This document shows, piece by piece, positions 15,001 through 25,419 of a stretch of DNA of 64,000 nt. The number at the start of each line of letters is the position of its first letter. The stretch's first letter is position 1. The translations under genes were made by a program, and so were the position numbers. The stretch spans positions 15,283,191 through 15,347,190 of the forward strand of contig NC_088300.1 of assembly GCF_032854445.1 (NCBI RefSeq), given 5' to 3'. The notes below the pieces were generated by a model. The model saw only the letters and a program-made list of their open reading frames with translations, was not told the origin of the DNA and searched no databases. Source of the stretch: Liolophura sinensis (Eukaryota > Mollusca > Polyplacophora > Chitonida > Chitonidae).

Positions 15001-18000
15001 TTAAATCTTAACACTGGTCTTTTCCTAATAGAAATACCCTGGCAATTTTCTCTGGACTGAAGTTAATAAAGAGCTTGAATTTTCATACACTTTTGAACAA
15101 CATGGCCTCCAGGTTTTATTTCTTTCAGGTTTAGTATGGAAGGAGCTATTCACATGAAACTTCCTGGAGAATCAAGTTTGCATACATCAGTGTACCGCAA
15201 GTTTTCTCGACCACACAAACTTTTTTCCAAAATTACTCAAATCCACTCAATATATCATATATATGGCAGTAGGTTTGAATTGAGTAGATTTATTTTTTTT
15301 TTCCATGTACAGGTATTATATTTTGATACAAGAAACTTACTGGCAAGTTGAAAGGAAGTTTGTGTTATGTCTTCTTTTCCCGTTTTTCAGCCTCAAAACC
15401 ATCAGACAGAAAGTCGCCCAAGGAAAGACAACCCTTTGATTCCTCTACCTTCACAAAAGTAAAGTCTGCATCTGGTAAGGTGAGGTCTGAGGGTGTGTCA
15501 GCTGATGTGCCTCTGTCAGACCCAGCAAGCTTCCTGATTGACAAAATGTTTGAAACCTCCACGTGTAAACAAAGCCGGACAGAACAGGAAATAATCCCTC
15601 AGGTCACTGAGCATGCTCTATATAAAGAATCCACCCTCCATGATGCTGAGTACGTCCGTAAATCATCACGACTACCAAAAGCCCAGCAGGATTTGGCATA
15701 CCTCAAACCTCAGAAATCTGGACAAGAGCCTTTGGTGGCAGTGAGTAAGGTTAGAGCTCAGCGCGGCAAGGAGAATGTGATTGATGCAGAAGAGGGTGAC
15801 GATGTGGGTGAGGAGGTAGAAAAAACGAGTGAGGCGGGAACATACACGATTGAGCTTGATGAAGAGGCACAGGCTGAGGAAGAGGAGCAAGAGGCTCGAC
15901 AGAGCATTGACCACATCTTTGGGATCTCGCGGGATGGTCTTAACCGGCCGGTGGTGGATGAGGGAGAGACTTTCCACCGGAGTGATGTGAACCACGATGA
16001 TAGTGAGGAGCGGTCGATGGAGGACCACCTGGAGCAGGTAGAAGAGGACCTGGATAAGCTGGAGTGGCAGAGGGCAGATGGTGGTCTGCTGAGCAGCATG
16101 GAGGTGGAGGTAGGCAGTGGCTATGACAGCAGGCAGCAGCAGTCTACAGACAAGGCCAAGGTAAAGGGTTGTCAATAAAATGCTGTTGCTAAGAATACGA
16201 ATTAAATAAACATTACCAGGAAAAGTGATAATTTGTTCTAAAAATGTTTCCAAACAGTGCATGTTTAGGGGAAAATAAAGGTCATAAAATATTACTTTTG
16301 GTGCTAAAACTTGCAGTTTAGTTTACGATATCACCATAATTTTCAAACAAACCTTAAAACACCTTTCTATTATCAGTAGAACTCTCATACAGGCAAAATG
16401 GGTAACTTAAATGAAATTTTAGTTCAAGTCATAGATCAAGACGTCCATGGTTAACACACAGTTAGCTGTAACTAATTTGTCTTGTGTTGTCTTGTCTGTG
16501 TAACTAATGCAGGATTATTATAAACAATATATCGTGTTCTGTTGTTATCTGTATTTTGGATCCATGTATTCCAGGTGTCAGCACTTGATGTGCCTCAGAC
16601 CCTGATCAAACAGAGAACGTTTCTTAAGGAGAATGGCAGTCATTCGTCACCTGATGGTAATAAGTCCTCAAGCAGTAAGGACTCCCTCAACTCCATGTCC
16701 CCATCAGGTCTGTATGACGGTGTCAGTGGCATTACCACCCATACATATTCCTGGAATTCTCACGAACTGTAGTTCTGCAGCAATGTAAAATTTTAACAGA
16801 TTTTTTGTTTTAACTGCCTGCTTTTATCTTCAGATACCGAAACATTTAATTGTATGTATGTAAGTGTAATTATAAAAGTAGAGCCACACAAGCTCAGTCA
16901 TCTGGGAGATTTGGCTGGTAAGTGTGGGCAGTGTGGGGCATTTAACTCTGGGCCCTCCACCCATGACCTTTTCCAACATTCCATGAGTGAAGAATCCACG
17001 TACAAAAACATCAATCAAATAAGAATGTTTTTGCCCTAAAGACAGAGGAACTTAAATGGAAAATGTGTTTTCAGTGTCCTAATAAATGTTCAGCCGAAAA
17101 GTAAGTGAAAGTTTTGTTTTTTTTTTGTTGGTCTTATTGCAGATCGTCCACCAAGTGGTCATCAGAAGAAACGCCCAGGAACAGGTAGGAAGTTACCTTC
17201 CCTACCCTCAGGTAGTCCCAGAAGTGACCCCAGCCCAAGGCTCAGTGATATCGTGCAACGGACTCGTGATTTCTCTCCCAAGGGAGAGAACTCTGCTGTC
17301 AAGAAGGAGAAATCTGTCACAATTTCTAGTCATGTGGTGACTCACAATGGAAAGATGGACTCCAGTCGAAGTGGGTCGACTAGTGATATTACTCTTACTA
17401 ATGTGTCAAGTTTATCTTCATCAGATTTACCTGAGAGGACTGTAAAGACTTCAAAAAGTGAAAGTGCTCGTAGTTTAGCGTCTATAGACACAGAGATTCT
17501 TCTGCGAGACACAGAGACTGTGATGGCCGCCATGGAGGCTAGGATGGTGTCCAGACGTCAGGCCGAGGAGTGCAATCAAGACTTCTGTTCAATTTGTGAT
17601 TCAGACACAGATGTGTCAAGCACTGTGGCAGTGGTAAATGAGGTGCCTGAAAGCTCTGTGGGCAGGGGGAGGCAGGGAGATAAACTGGTCAGCCACAGAC
17701 TCGCCCAGGTCAAAGGTCAGAAGGTTAAACCTAAACCTGTTCAGAAACAGGACTCCACTCCTAAGCTACGCGAGTCGCCGGTCAGTGCGGCTAGTCTGAG
17801 TAGGAAGCTGAGCCTCCCGTGTGATACTGACCGCTCTCTGGTGTCTGACGTTCTTAGTGATAATGATTCTATCAGCGTGCGCTCAGATGCCAGCACGGAT
17901 TACAGTGAAACCAGTTCACAGCCTTCACGTAAGGGCTCTAAAGGGAAGGGTACTATAACCATGACGAGGCCAAATCGTGCATTCCAGTTGAGGAGACTGC

Positions 18001-19708
18001 GGGCAGAGGGCAGTACAGAGTCTCCTGATAATACTAAGTCAGACAGCTCCTCTGTGTGTACCAGTACCCCCAAATCAACAGGCCGCCCGGTCTCTGGGCG
18101 CTCCATATCCCGACCAAACTCCACAGGGGCTTCAGATCGCAGCTTAGGGGCAGCCATTGCAAAGAAAGGCAAACAAAATGCAGGTAACAGCCAGCAGAAC
18201 TTCGCACGCACTGACGGCGGCAGGTATAGCTTACGATCCACCAAAAGTACCACATCCACAACCAGCTCTAAATCATCAGCCTCGGGCAGCTCTAGCACAA
18301 CCAAAACATCAACACCAGAAACGGCACGCAAAAAGGAGCTCCGAGATCTGAAATCGCACCTGAAAAACAAGCACGATTTAACAGTGACAGGTGTGAGCCA
18401 CAAGAGTAGGTCTCAGCCACCAAGTCGCTCCAACTCACCCAAAACTCAGGAAAGAAATGCTTGGAAACGGCGGAAAGAGTATGATCCAAGGAAAGCAGTG
18501 GCTGAGGCCAAGGCCAGTAAAGCGAGAGCAACAAAAGCCTCCTCCAACCCCCCACCAGCTGTTACCAAAACCAAGCGTCCCACCCCTGAAAGAGGTGCCT
18601 CCAAGATGAATCGCTCAGCCTCATACACAAACAACGAGGATTTTAACAAGTTTGGGCGTGAATCGATGGGTGACTCCATGTCAAGTGATGATCTTAACAG
18701 TGCTCTGCATGAAGAGGCTGCTGATAACTTTAATCAGGCAGGTTTTCAGCGGCCATTCCGCCCGCGTGGGGCTCAGTCAATGACCAGTGTACGGGACCAC
18801 TGCGGTCATAGTGGGGACGAGAATAGCAGCTCACTGTCAGAGGAGAGCACGGTAGGTTACCGCCTTACTTTACATGTTCATGTGAATTGCTGGCAAGCAG
18901 TCATTTTACAAATACATACTTGTATAGATTTAACCATTATTAATAGCCAGTGTTTCCAAAAGAGTATACCCGACAGACACAAAAAGTAGTAGTTTTCTCA
19001 CATTTTTGTTAATGTTTTGTTAAACTTTAATAATTTGTTATTAATGGTACTGACCATCTTGTGTGATTAAAGTCATATAAGTTTGTGTAGGCTAGTGGAA
19101 GGACAGGTATATGTATATCACACATAAATATGCTAATACAATAATGTATATTACACTGTAATTAATGTTCCTGAATTAGTTAAAGCGTCTCTTTAACAAC
19201 CACAGTGCCAGTCAGCCAGTTAGGTATTATGCTCAAGCTGGATGGTCTCTGGTTTAAAGTAAGGAAGTTTTTCAGGTACCTGATAAAAGACGGTGGTTTT
19301 CTCTGACCTCTGTGACATGCCATCATGGTAAAAGTGAAATATTCCTTAGAATGACGTCAAACCCGTACATACATTTAGTTAAAAAAAAAAAACATACACA
19401 TATATTTTTCTTTTTTTTTTTAATTTAAAGAAGAAATTTTAAAAAGTAAATAAAAATTAAAGTCATTATTACGTTAAGTATTAATTTACATCTGGTATTG
19501 TATTAATTTATTCCATGTATTATTATACACTTATATCCAGCCTTTACTAACTTTAACTGTGTTTTACCTGTCTCATTTTTATTGTATACATGTATCTCCT
19601 AGTTTTGGTGTAGGTTGTACATATACTGTGTACATGTCTGTGTCATCATAACATGCATACTAACATGTATTTCTCTATGTACAAAAGTATATCACATATA
19701 TGTGTATG

Positions 19709-19739
<31 letters not shown>

Positions 19740-22700
19740 GCTAACTGGTGACCAGGGTGTTGATGCATGTTGCTAATCTGTATTTTACTAATGTAGGTGT
19801 GTGGGTGTAGAAAGTGGAAGTAACTAGGGCTTCAGTAGTGCTAAAGATACACAAATAACTGCCAGCTGATTTCCATCATCAGATAATAAACCGCGTAGCG
19901 GTTTCAAGTTTGCGAGAGTTTCAGATATGTCATGCACACCTCAGATTATTTATTTGTTTGATTAGTGTGTTACGCTCTACTCAAGAATATTTCACTTATA
20001 CGACATCGGCCAGCATTACTGGGGGAGGAAACAAGGCTCCCGGGCAACCCACGACCATCCACAGGTTGCTGGCAGACATTCCCACTTACGGCCAGAGAGG
20101 AAGCCAACATGAGCTGGACTTAAACTCACAGCAACCTGCACACCTCAGACTGTACATGTAATTGGCTTACATGTATATTGGTAATTGTAGTATTAATTTA
20201 TGTAACCTATGTGTTATAGGTACATGTGTACTTGTCATACTGGCACAGTATATACTTGTACTTGTGAGATGTGCACGATTGAACAGTATGCATGTATCAC
20301 ACACATTACGTGTTCCCTCATGTCTGCATGTGAGGTCTGAAGATTAAGGAATCTGGTGACAGTCACAGATGATGCTAAAGTATATCTACATGTACATGTA
20401 GGGAACCTTTAATTATATTTATTTTATTTATTTGTTTGATTGGTGTTTTACGCCGTACTCAAGAATATGTCACTTATACGACGGCTGCCAGCATTATCAT
20501 GGGAGAAATCCGTGCCTAGCCCGGGGGATCTTCCCACATACGGCCAGAGAGGAAGCCGCCATTGAGCTGAACTTGAACTCACAGTGACCGCCTTGGTGAG
20601 AGGCTCCTGGGTCATAGCGCAGCATTGGCGTGCTAACCCCCTCGGCCACAGAGGCCCCCCTTGTAATTGTAAATCTGTTGATGATCCTATGTCTGGTGCC
20701 AGATTCCTAAATGATCACATCTTTGATGTTCATGCATATACTCATCCTCTTGGTATCTTAAGCTTTCGCTTGTACTTGTATCTACATGATTGTGCATGTA
20801 CCTTAGCAAAGAATAGCACACATTCAGACATGTACGTGTTTACTCTTGAGACTTAGTAGCATTAATGATTTATGTAAATTTGCATGCAGAATGTATACAT
20901 GTACATGCATTTGACCTTTTATAACATAACAACATGGACATGTAATGTCCATTACACCAATCATTCATGTATGTTCATATTTTTCACGCACCTGTTTCTA
21001 TTACACCATAAGTTAATTCGTAAGTAAATGGACCAATAATTTGACATCCATCTGTGTGAGAAAATCTCATGCCTACAGGAATACCTAAAGTTATATACAT
21101 GTACAAACAAACAAACATCAGTCTTAATAACTTTGTAATTTACAGTAGATGTAGGCACATAGACCTTTGTGTCTGATATCAGATTTAGATCCCCCCATAA
21201 TGTGCACAATTCCATATTATTGCCATGTTGCCTGAAGTTTCTCCTAAGACTTGGTGGTGAAGGGTTTCTCTCTCCCCAGAGGTTTTTATGTACTTCTCAG
21301 TTCTCTCCCCTGTAAGAATTCATTGCATGTACTCTGCAGTTTACATACATGTACAGTCTATTGAATGCTACATGTACTCAAAACTGTCCACGTCTGCTCA
21401 TATCCATATGTAAATATACATATAGATATTACCTGTTGTGTTAAACATAACTGGTTTGGTGAAGGAACTCTTTTTCATTTTGGTTCTTAATATCATTTAA
21501 TAATCACTTTCCTTTTGTTTGTTCGGTTGTGCCCTTGAAGTTCCTTTCAGGAATTCTGTACTACTTTTTTTTGTGTTGATTATGTTCTAGGATCTCCCTC
21601 TAAGTTATGGTATGTTAAGTCTGCGTCCTTATAAGTCGGCCTTCACACCTCCACCCAAAAGCAGGTCTCCGGCCTCACCCCCTCTCTCTCCACCATTCCG
21701 TCGTGCTAACAACTCTCACGATCTTTACTCTGCCCGGTCCGTGCCGGGATTGGTCCACAGACACACTGACCTCCACACGCAGGTTTGTCTCTCTCTTTCT
21801 CCTCTTCTACTCCTGGGTAAAAGAGTACATGTGACCCAAGACGGATGTTACAGGTCCCCGTGAACCACCCTGCAAACTGCCGGTCATGCAGTCATTCTGA
21901 CCATGTACATGTGCAAGAAGGCGGGTATGTACAGACTTAGGAGGCATACAAAGAACACGGTTAACCATGCTAACAAAGCAGAGGAAAACCTTGTTATTGG
22001 TGATTAGAGTTCAATAGAGCTGAAAACAGTTTAGCTTAGTTTACATTTCCATATGGGTGCTGTGCATGTACTGAGATACACACATGTACATGTAGGCGCC
22101 TACCCAAGACAGTGTCATTTTAAACTCTTTGATTTAGCAGTTCTTGAACAAGTACATGTACTGGCTACATGCAGTTAGCTATTGTATAGGTAAAAGTTGC
22201 CTAGTTTGTGAGAGGGTTCACGTGGGTATTCCTGTGTGCTGTGATAATTGATTTGTTACATGTATTCTGTGTGTGCTGTGATAATTGATTTGGTGCATGT
22301 ATTCCGTGTGTGCTGTGATAATTGATTTGTTACATGTATTCCGTGTGTGCTGGGATAATCGATTTGGTATAGTTTGTTTGCTGTGGTATGGTTGTGTAAT
22401 ATAATCTTAATATAGGTAGTGTGTGGTAATCAACACGACAGACTAGTAACAACTTCACAATTTACACTTGCAGCATGTATTTGTTGTCAGCTATACTGTT
22501 GTATATCATTTGTATGCACCTTCCCGTAGCAACACCTGTAAGCATATAAGATTCAGAATATGTGTACATGTGGGGCAAACATTGCTAACGACTTCAGAGA
22601 CCAGAGAGTCTTAATATTTAAAGAAAAAAATTGATTTTATTGTTACAATGAGAAAATGAATGAGTAAGACTTTACTCGACCTCTGCTGTATTGAAGTTGT

Positions 22701-25419
22701 ATTATTGGGAGAACATTTTTAAAGCAGGAGATAGTAGATGGTTTTCGAAGCTGTAATGCAGACACAAATAAAGTATTATACATTTATTATTATTATATTA
22801 ACATCCAAATGATTTCATCAGAGATACCCATGTTCTGAACACGTACACATTGTCATGGGGATAATTTTTGTCATGCATGTACATTCCAGTAAGTTATGTG
22901 ACACATAAATAATACATACATGTACATCCATGTGTTTAAAGCTGGCTTTCAGATCCTTCTGGGCTCATGTATATTATTTGTAATCATTTTCTTATTAGTG
23001 ATCACAATTTCTATCAAATATGATCTATATATGGGTATCTGGAAAGAATGGAAAGAGCCAATAATATATAAAATGGTATGTATATATGCAGAATGCGGTT
23101 AGAATGATAGTCTTAAAAATGGCATCATCAAAGGTAGTCTTAAAAACAGCATCATCAACCTTTGATGTAAATCGGAATTATAAAATGAGTATTTTTATAA
23201 ATATAAATAAAGGATTTATACCTACGTTGTAGAATTTAATGTGTAATGGTATATGTAGTGCAGTGCTTGTAAATGTAGAGTACAGTGTATTAATCTTAAC
23301 CTTACCTGATACATAGTTATATACATGTAATACATTTATAATCATCTCCAATATTAAGATAATGACCTACATGTACATTTGAATAGAATAGTTGTTTTGT
23401 ATATGCTATGTATATAGTGATAAGGATAGCCAGTAAGAGTGCTGGAAATGTGTGCTTGTTGTGAGACCTGTTACTGCTCAGCTCACTGCCTGTGTGACAC
23501 ACTCTTCTATCTAGGTATATTTGTGTGATTTACAGTGTGCTGTACTCCTAGTATAAGGGATAATTTAACTTTCAAGCATGATGTTGAAATGAGTGTACAT
23601 GTATTGTCACATACATAATATTATTGCTGTTTGTTAAGTCACAGGCAAATGTAACATTGATATGCCTATTTCTTTGTTTTCAGTCGTATGACAATTTGAT
23701 CATTTCGTCAATCTACCAGCTGTCTCTGAAGCTGAAGACCTCAACTGATCGCACCCTGGAGAAACTCAGGTGAGTCTCATTTTTCTTGAGAAAAAGACTC
23801 ATTAACTCTCAGAAAAGGAACACAAGGTTAATTTCCCACTTTTAAATACTTTTTCACTTCCTTTTGTGCTTTCTTCTTGCCAAATTATAGAAGAGAAAGA
23901 TCCCCAAAAATAAATAAATAAAATAAAACCACTGAAGAAAGATATTAAATACATATATTTTACAAACCAAGCTTCCCACATTGTTTAGCTGGATGATTAA
24001 ATGAGAAATCGTTCCTTTCACATTGAAAGTTTATGGACAAGAAAACACAAGTGTTCATTTGGGAAACGGGAATCACTTGTGCTCTAAGGCAAACTGTGCT
24101 GTTCAAAACACCACTGTTTACCCACTGATCATTAGATTCAGGTCAGTCTACAATGAAGGGGTCATGATGGTGAAGATGTAAAGTCAAAGACCATGTAAAC
24201 ACAACTTTCAAATAAAACCTAAGTATCAAACATAAAAGGTAGAGGTGCCTGAGGTGGTTAGCATGCCAGTGCGGCCCTATGACCCAGGAGCCTCTCACCG
24301 TTGAAGTCAGTGTGAGTTCAAGTCCAGCCCATGCTGGCTTCTTCTCCAGTAGTATGTGGGAAGGTCTGCCGATAGTCATGGGTTTTTTCCCCCGGGCTCT
24401 GTCTGGTTTCCTCCCATCATAATGCTGACTGCTGTCGTTTTAGGGAAATACATGTATTTTTGAGTATGGTGTTAAACGCCAATCAAATAAGTAAATAAAA
24501 TAAAAGGTTGAAGGTGTGTCATACAAACAAGGTAGGATGTGTGACACATTATAGATGTGTATTGACCAGTTATTAATGTGATGTAATTTCTCTATCGATC
24601 CACAACTTATTCCTTTACAGGAGCTTGATGCAGATATAAAGATGGTGTAAAGTTTGTGTTTTCAGAAAGAGTAGTCATAATGTACATACACCTGTACATG
24701 TCTGAAGTGTACTGTCATTGCTAATGGTGGAAAGCATCATACTTAAAAAAGAAATAAATTTCTGTTTCAGGGATAATAGACGTGTCAGTGGCAGTCCCTC
24801 ACCAGTATTTGAACTCAGCAACCAACCAACCAGCGGTGAAATTCCCGCATGGAATGCAGCCAATCAGGAACTGGCAGCTATTTTGAAAAATTTGAGGAAA
24901 ATGGACCATCGTATGCAGGGTTTGTCTTGCCATGATTTTGAGAATGATCAAACATATCACAGATATTAAGACTTCAAATAATAAAGTATTCTTTTGGTTT
25001 CTTGAAAATCACCTTGGATCTGTTTTAAGCAATAACAAGTAAATTAACTTTTGCTATTAAATGATAGATGTATAGCCATGTTTGTCTTTTACTGTTACAA
25101 CTGGACATCTGATAAATCAAGCCATATGTATGGGTGAAGTTAGTGTTTTATATAAGTGTGGTGTAATTTTATTGCAGTGATCAACAAAGCTCTGTTTCCG
25201 GGAGAGGAAGGAGGGACCGAGTCAGCACGACTAACCAGTCGAGAAAAGAAACAGTACCTTCAAGAAATCCAGAGAATCCATGAGCTGGCTGGCTTCCGAC
25301 CCATTGATAACCCAGAACAAGTATGGAAGATGCCAGGAGAGGAGGAGACAGAGGACATTGACGATAACACCTCAAATGTTTCGGAAATTGAGGATTTTGT
25401 GGATGAGGAGTATTATTGA
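1..25419 (+). CDS. CEP170: CEP170 homologue, 5'-truncated by window edge, 14 exons
   Basis: Homologue of the centrosomal protein CEP170/CEP170B, which in vertebrates sits at subdistal appendages of the mother centriole and on spindle microtubules. CDS is join(1..85, 2795..2873, 4046..4170, 11413..11992, 12429..12551, 13148..13605, 14637..14835, 15391..16160, 16575..16707, 17143..18851, 21591..21782, 23684..23769, 24771..24919, 25178..25419); every junction is GT-AG, all phases agree and the sum is 4,929 nt. Diagnostic blocks: FHA core (VDKRHAV, TYVNDTKITEQTYVTL), GTPLYGQPAWWGEDE, AFTVDL, GTYTIEL followed by IDHIFGISRDGLNRPVV, ILLRDTETVMAAMEARM, and the C-terminal helices SYDNLIISSIYQLSLKLK. 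Between them lies long Ser/Thr/Lys/Arg-rich, probably disordered sequence. The length of about 1,642 residues plus the missing first 35-40 is close to vertebrate CEP170 (about 1,580). The identification rests on remembered family sequence, not a search; CEP170 and CEP170B cannot be separated here. Confidence 0.93.
86..2794 (+). other. CEP170 intron with tRNA-headed SINEs
   Basis: Intron after window exon 1. It holds a second-family SINE copy (about 1230-1590), a T-rich run (1660-1710) and, at 1800-2100, a segment with tRNA-like box spacing that may be another old SINE. No convincing exon. Confidence 0.6.
1230..1590 (+). mobile_element. Second-family SINE
   Basis: tRNA-like head TTTTGGTGGCCTAATGGTTA with CGGGATCAAAGCC, then TGCTGCCTCGGTTGGCACTC, and the tail CGTCGTCGTCATATAACTGA with TTTAACCCCAAGCATTCATT. 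Shares head and tail with the copies at 2920 and 37618, but the middle differs. Confidence 0.75.
2795..2873 (+). CDS. CEP170: CEP170 window exon 2 (FHA domain)
   Basis: Follows a CTTCTGCTTGCAG acceptor and reads TYVNDTKITEQTYVTLEHLD, continuing SLRLGFG. It aligns with vertebrate [20 protein letters not shown]. The donor GTATCC at 2874 is weak but gives the phase 1 that the next exon needs. Confidence 0.9.
2920..3250 (+). mobile_element. Second-family SINE
   Basis: Head CTGGCCTCGATAGCACAGTT, GGTAGAGTGTGTGCTTCGGG, middle GTGGTTGACCTGTATCAGTA, tail TTCATCGTCATATGACTGAA and ACCCCAAGCAAGCACTCACT. Near full length, in a CEP170 intron. Confidence 0.85.
3726..3748. repeat. (TA)n microsatellite
   Basis: Uninterrupted TA dinucleotide run of about 11 repeats in a CEP170 intron. 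Confidence 0.9.
4046..4170 (+). CDS. CEP170: CEP170 window exon 3 (end of FHA domain)
   Basis: Reads (D)TTVYHVERMDKLGGGG and ends ASRHLTHMAECK, matching the end of the FHA fold and the following linker in vertebrates (FGYDTNLFTVV...EEALKHEKFT). Two donors compete, GTAAGG at 4166 and GTCAGT at 4171; only the second gives phase 0, which joins directly to the next exon. Confidence 0.85.
4171..11412 (+). other. Large CEP170 intron (7.2 kb)
   Basis: The longest intron of this gene in the window. It contains a 29-bp tandem repeat (7082-7284), a GAAT tetranucleotide stretch near 9445-9465 and many ACATGTA motifs. Small open frames lack splice support. The phases of the flanking exons match directly, so no exon is required inside. 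Confidence 0.6.
7082..7284. repeat. 29-bp tandem repeat, seven copies
   Basis: Seven units of CCAAGTGATTACATGTAGTT followed by TTCTGTAGT, at exact 29-bp spacing from 7082. Units alternate between TGATTACAT, TGATGACAT and TGATAACAT variants. A diverged ancestor-like unit lies at about 6950-6980. In the large CEP170 intron. Confidence 0.92.
11413..11992 (+). CDS. CEP170: CEP170 window exon 4 (linker after FHA)
   Basis: Open from the acceptor TTGTTATTGTAG to the donor GTAAAC. It starts GCIAEQQIHHTCGVHVHLDP and is Ser/Asp/Gln-rich. It contains a small internal duplication, KVQYPGEP followed by KAQYPSAL. No recognisable domain; position and phase fit the variable linker between the FHA domain and the TPLYGQPAWW block. 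Confidence 0.82.
12429..12551 (+). CDS. CEP170: CEP170 window exon 5 (TPLYGQPAWWGEDE motif)
   Basis: Reads EVDRALKGTPLYGQPAWWGE followed by DEKEGQGTE. The TPLYGQPAWWG(E/D)DE stretch is nearly identical to the vertebrate TPLYGQPSWWGDDE block and is one of the strongest identifiers of the family. Enters and leaves in phase 1. Confidence 0.92.
13148..13605 (+). CDS. CEP170: CEP170 window exon 6
   Basis: Reads DVKSVESTTKPGADIDWGYD..., then AMAFTVDLGDEKPSKKMNMS followed by GSLSEFVPSKIRRS. The second segment corresponds to the vertebrate ASFTIEFDD...VTKFTSDQR block. Ends EELSQ before GTAAGG, phase 0. An in-frame run-on to 13821 is intronic. Confidence 0.9.
13606..14636 (+). other. CEP170 intron, AT-rich
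   Basis: About 1 kb of AT-rich intron between window exons 6 and 7. I see no repeat family or regulatory element that I can support. The following intron (14836-15390) is likewise featureless. Confidence 0.55.
14637..14835 (+). CDS. CEP170: CEP170 window exon 7
   Basis: Reads SEEREHSPTRQKKLEDLWGM, then AEEKVSKKPKTPRHSASK and a Glu/Gly-rich stretch. The phase 0 start joins window exon 6 and the phase 1 end (GTATGG donor) joins the next exon. Charged, low-complexity and probably disordered. Confidence 0.85.
15391..16160 (+). CDS. CEP170: CEP170 window exon 8 (TYTIEL / IDHIFG block)
   Basis: Contains SDPASFLIDKMFETS, then GTYTIELDEEAQAEEEEQEA and IDHIFGISRDGLNRPVVDEG, which align with vertebrate [20 protein letters not shown] and [20 protein letters not shown]. 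Acidic, with an EEVEED-type segment toward the end. The long open frames on the opposite strand here are codon-bias shadows. Confidence 0.93.
16575..16707 (+). CDS. CEP170: CEP170 window exon 9
   Basis: Reads VSALDVPQTLIKQRTFLKEN and then a Ser-rich tail (SSSSKDSLNSMSPS). The donor is GTCTGT at 16708; the alternative GTATGA at 16712 would break the phase with the next exon. Confidence 0.82.
17143..18851 (+). CDS. CEP170: CEP170 window exon 10 (large basic Ser-rich exon)
   Basis: The largest exon at 1,709 nt. It holds LASIDTEILLRDTETVMAAM, aligning with vertebrate [20 protein letters not shown], then a long Ser/Thr/Arg/Lys-rich region with repeated SRxS and SP/TP sites (SGRSISRPNS, SRSQPPSRSNSPKTQ), consistent with phosphorylated microtubule-binding sequence. 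Ends SSSLSEEST before GTAGGT. The frame stays open 46 codons into the intron. Confidence 0.93.
19708..19738. repeat. (TA)n microsatellite
   Basis: TA-rich run with GTATATATATG interruptions in a CEP170 intron. Confidence 0.85.
19948..20145 (-). mobile_element. tRNA-headed SINE, inverted, head truncated
   Basis: GTTACGCTCTACTCAAGAAT, TTCACTTATACGACATCGGC, then CACGACCATCCACAGGTTGC and AACTCACAGCAACC. Lacks the tRNA-like head. Confidence 0.82.
20415..20662 (-). mobile_element. tRNA-headed SINE, inverted
   Basis: Tail (TTATTTATTTGTTTGATTGG, TTTTACGCCGTACTCAAGAA), middle GGGAGAAATCCGTGCC and head CTCGGCCACAGAGGCCCC. Same family as 59931, slightly shortened in the middle. In a CEP170 intron. Confidence 0.88.
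21591..21782 (+). CDS. CEP170: CEP170 window exon 11
   Basis: Reads DLPLSYGMLSLRPYKSAFTP, then PPPKSRSPASPPLSPPFRRA and a tail ending HRHTDLHTQ. Both ends are phase 0, so it could be an alternatively included cassette of 64 codons. Acceptor TTATGTTCTAG, donor GTTTGT. Confidence 0.8.
21783..23683 (+). other. CEP170 intron with short tandem repeat
   Basis: Contains three to four copies of a roughly 37-bp unit (about 22230-22365) with core TGTGCTGTGATAATTGATTT. Otherwise AT-rich, with no supported exon. Confidence 0.55.
22230..22365. repeat. ~37-bp tandem repeat
   Basis: Three to four copies of TGTGTGCTGTGATAATTGAT followed by TTGTTACATGTATTCCG. In a CEP170 intron. Confidence 0.8.
23684..23769 (+). 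CDS. CEP170: CEP170 window exon 12 (C-terminal helix)
   Basis: Reads SYDNLIISSIYQLSLKLKTS followed by TDRTLEKLR. It aligns with vertebrate [28 protein letters not shown] in the conserved CEP170 C-terminal domain. Canonical GTGAGT donor, phase 2. Confidence 0.9.
23770..24770 (+). other. CEP170 intron with SINE
   Basis: Holds a plus-oriented SINE (about 24240-24500) between window exons 12 and 13. Nothing else recognised. Confidence 0.6.
24240..24500 (+). mobile_element. tRNA-headed SINE
   Basis: Head GAGGTGCCTGAGGTGGTTAG, GACCCAGGAGCCTCTCACCG, middle GGTTTTTTCCCCCGGGCTCT, tail TTGAGTATGGTGTTAAACGC and (AAAT)n. Between CEP170 window exons 12 and 13. Confidence 0.85.
24771..24919 (+). CDS. CEP170: CEP170 window exon 13 (C-terminal coiled coil)
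   Basis: Reads RDNRRVSGSPSPVFELSNQP, then IPAWNAANQELAAILKNLRK and MDHRMQ. The last part aligns with vertebrate MEISSILQELKRVEKQLQ. Donor GTTTGT at 24920, phase 1. Confidence 0.88.
24920..25177 (+). other. Last CEP170 intron
   Basis: 258-bp AT-rich intron with donor GTTTGT and acceptor TTTTATTGCAG. No repeats seen. Confidence 0.7.
25178..25419 (+). CDS. CEP170: CEP170 last exon with stop
   Basis: Reads VINKALFPGEEGGTESARLT, a charged helix (EKKQYLQEIQRIHELAGF), and the acidic end NVSEIEDFVDEEYY before TGA at 25417-25419. VINKALFPGE corresponds to vertebrate INAMIDPDG, and an acidic tail is also a family trait. Confidence 0.9.

Larger units (their letters stand above)
18852..21590 (+). other. 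CEP170 intron with (TA)n and two SINEs
   Basis: Contains T/A-rich tracts (19380-19450), a (TA)n microsatellite near 19708-19738, and two inverted SINE copies (about 19948-20145 and 20415-20662). The rest is AT-rich with many ACATGTACATGT motifs. Confidence 0.6.

Noticed and set aside
15672-16262. 196-residue minus-strand open frame
   Set aside because: Antisense shadow of CEP170 window exon 8; the plus strand carries the conserved TYTIEL block.
17900-18403. 167-residue minus-strand open frame
   Set aside because: Antisense shadow of the Ser/Arg-rich CEP170 window exon 10.
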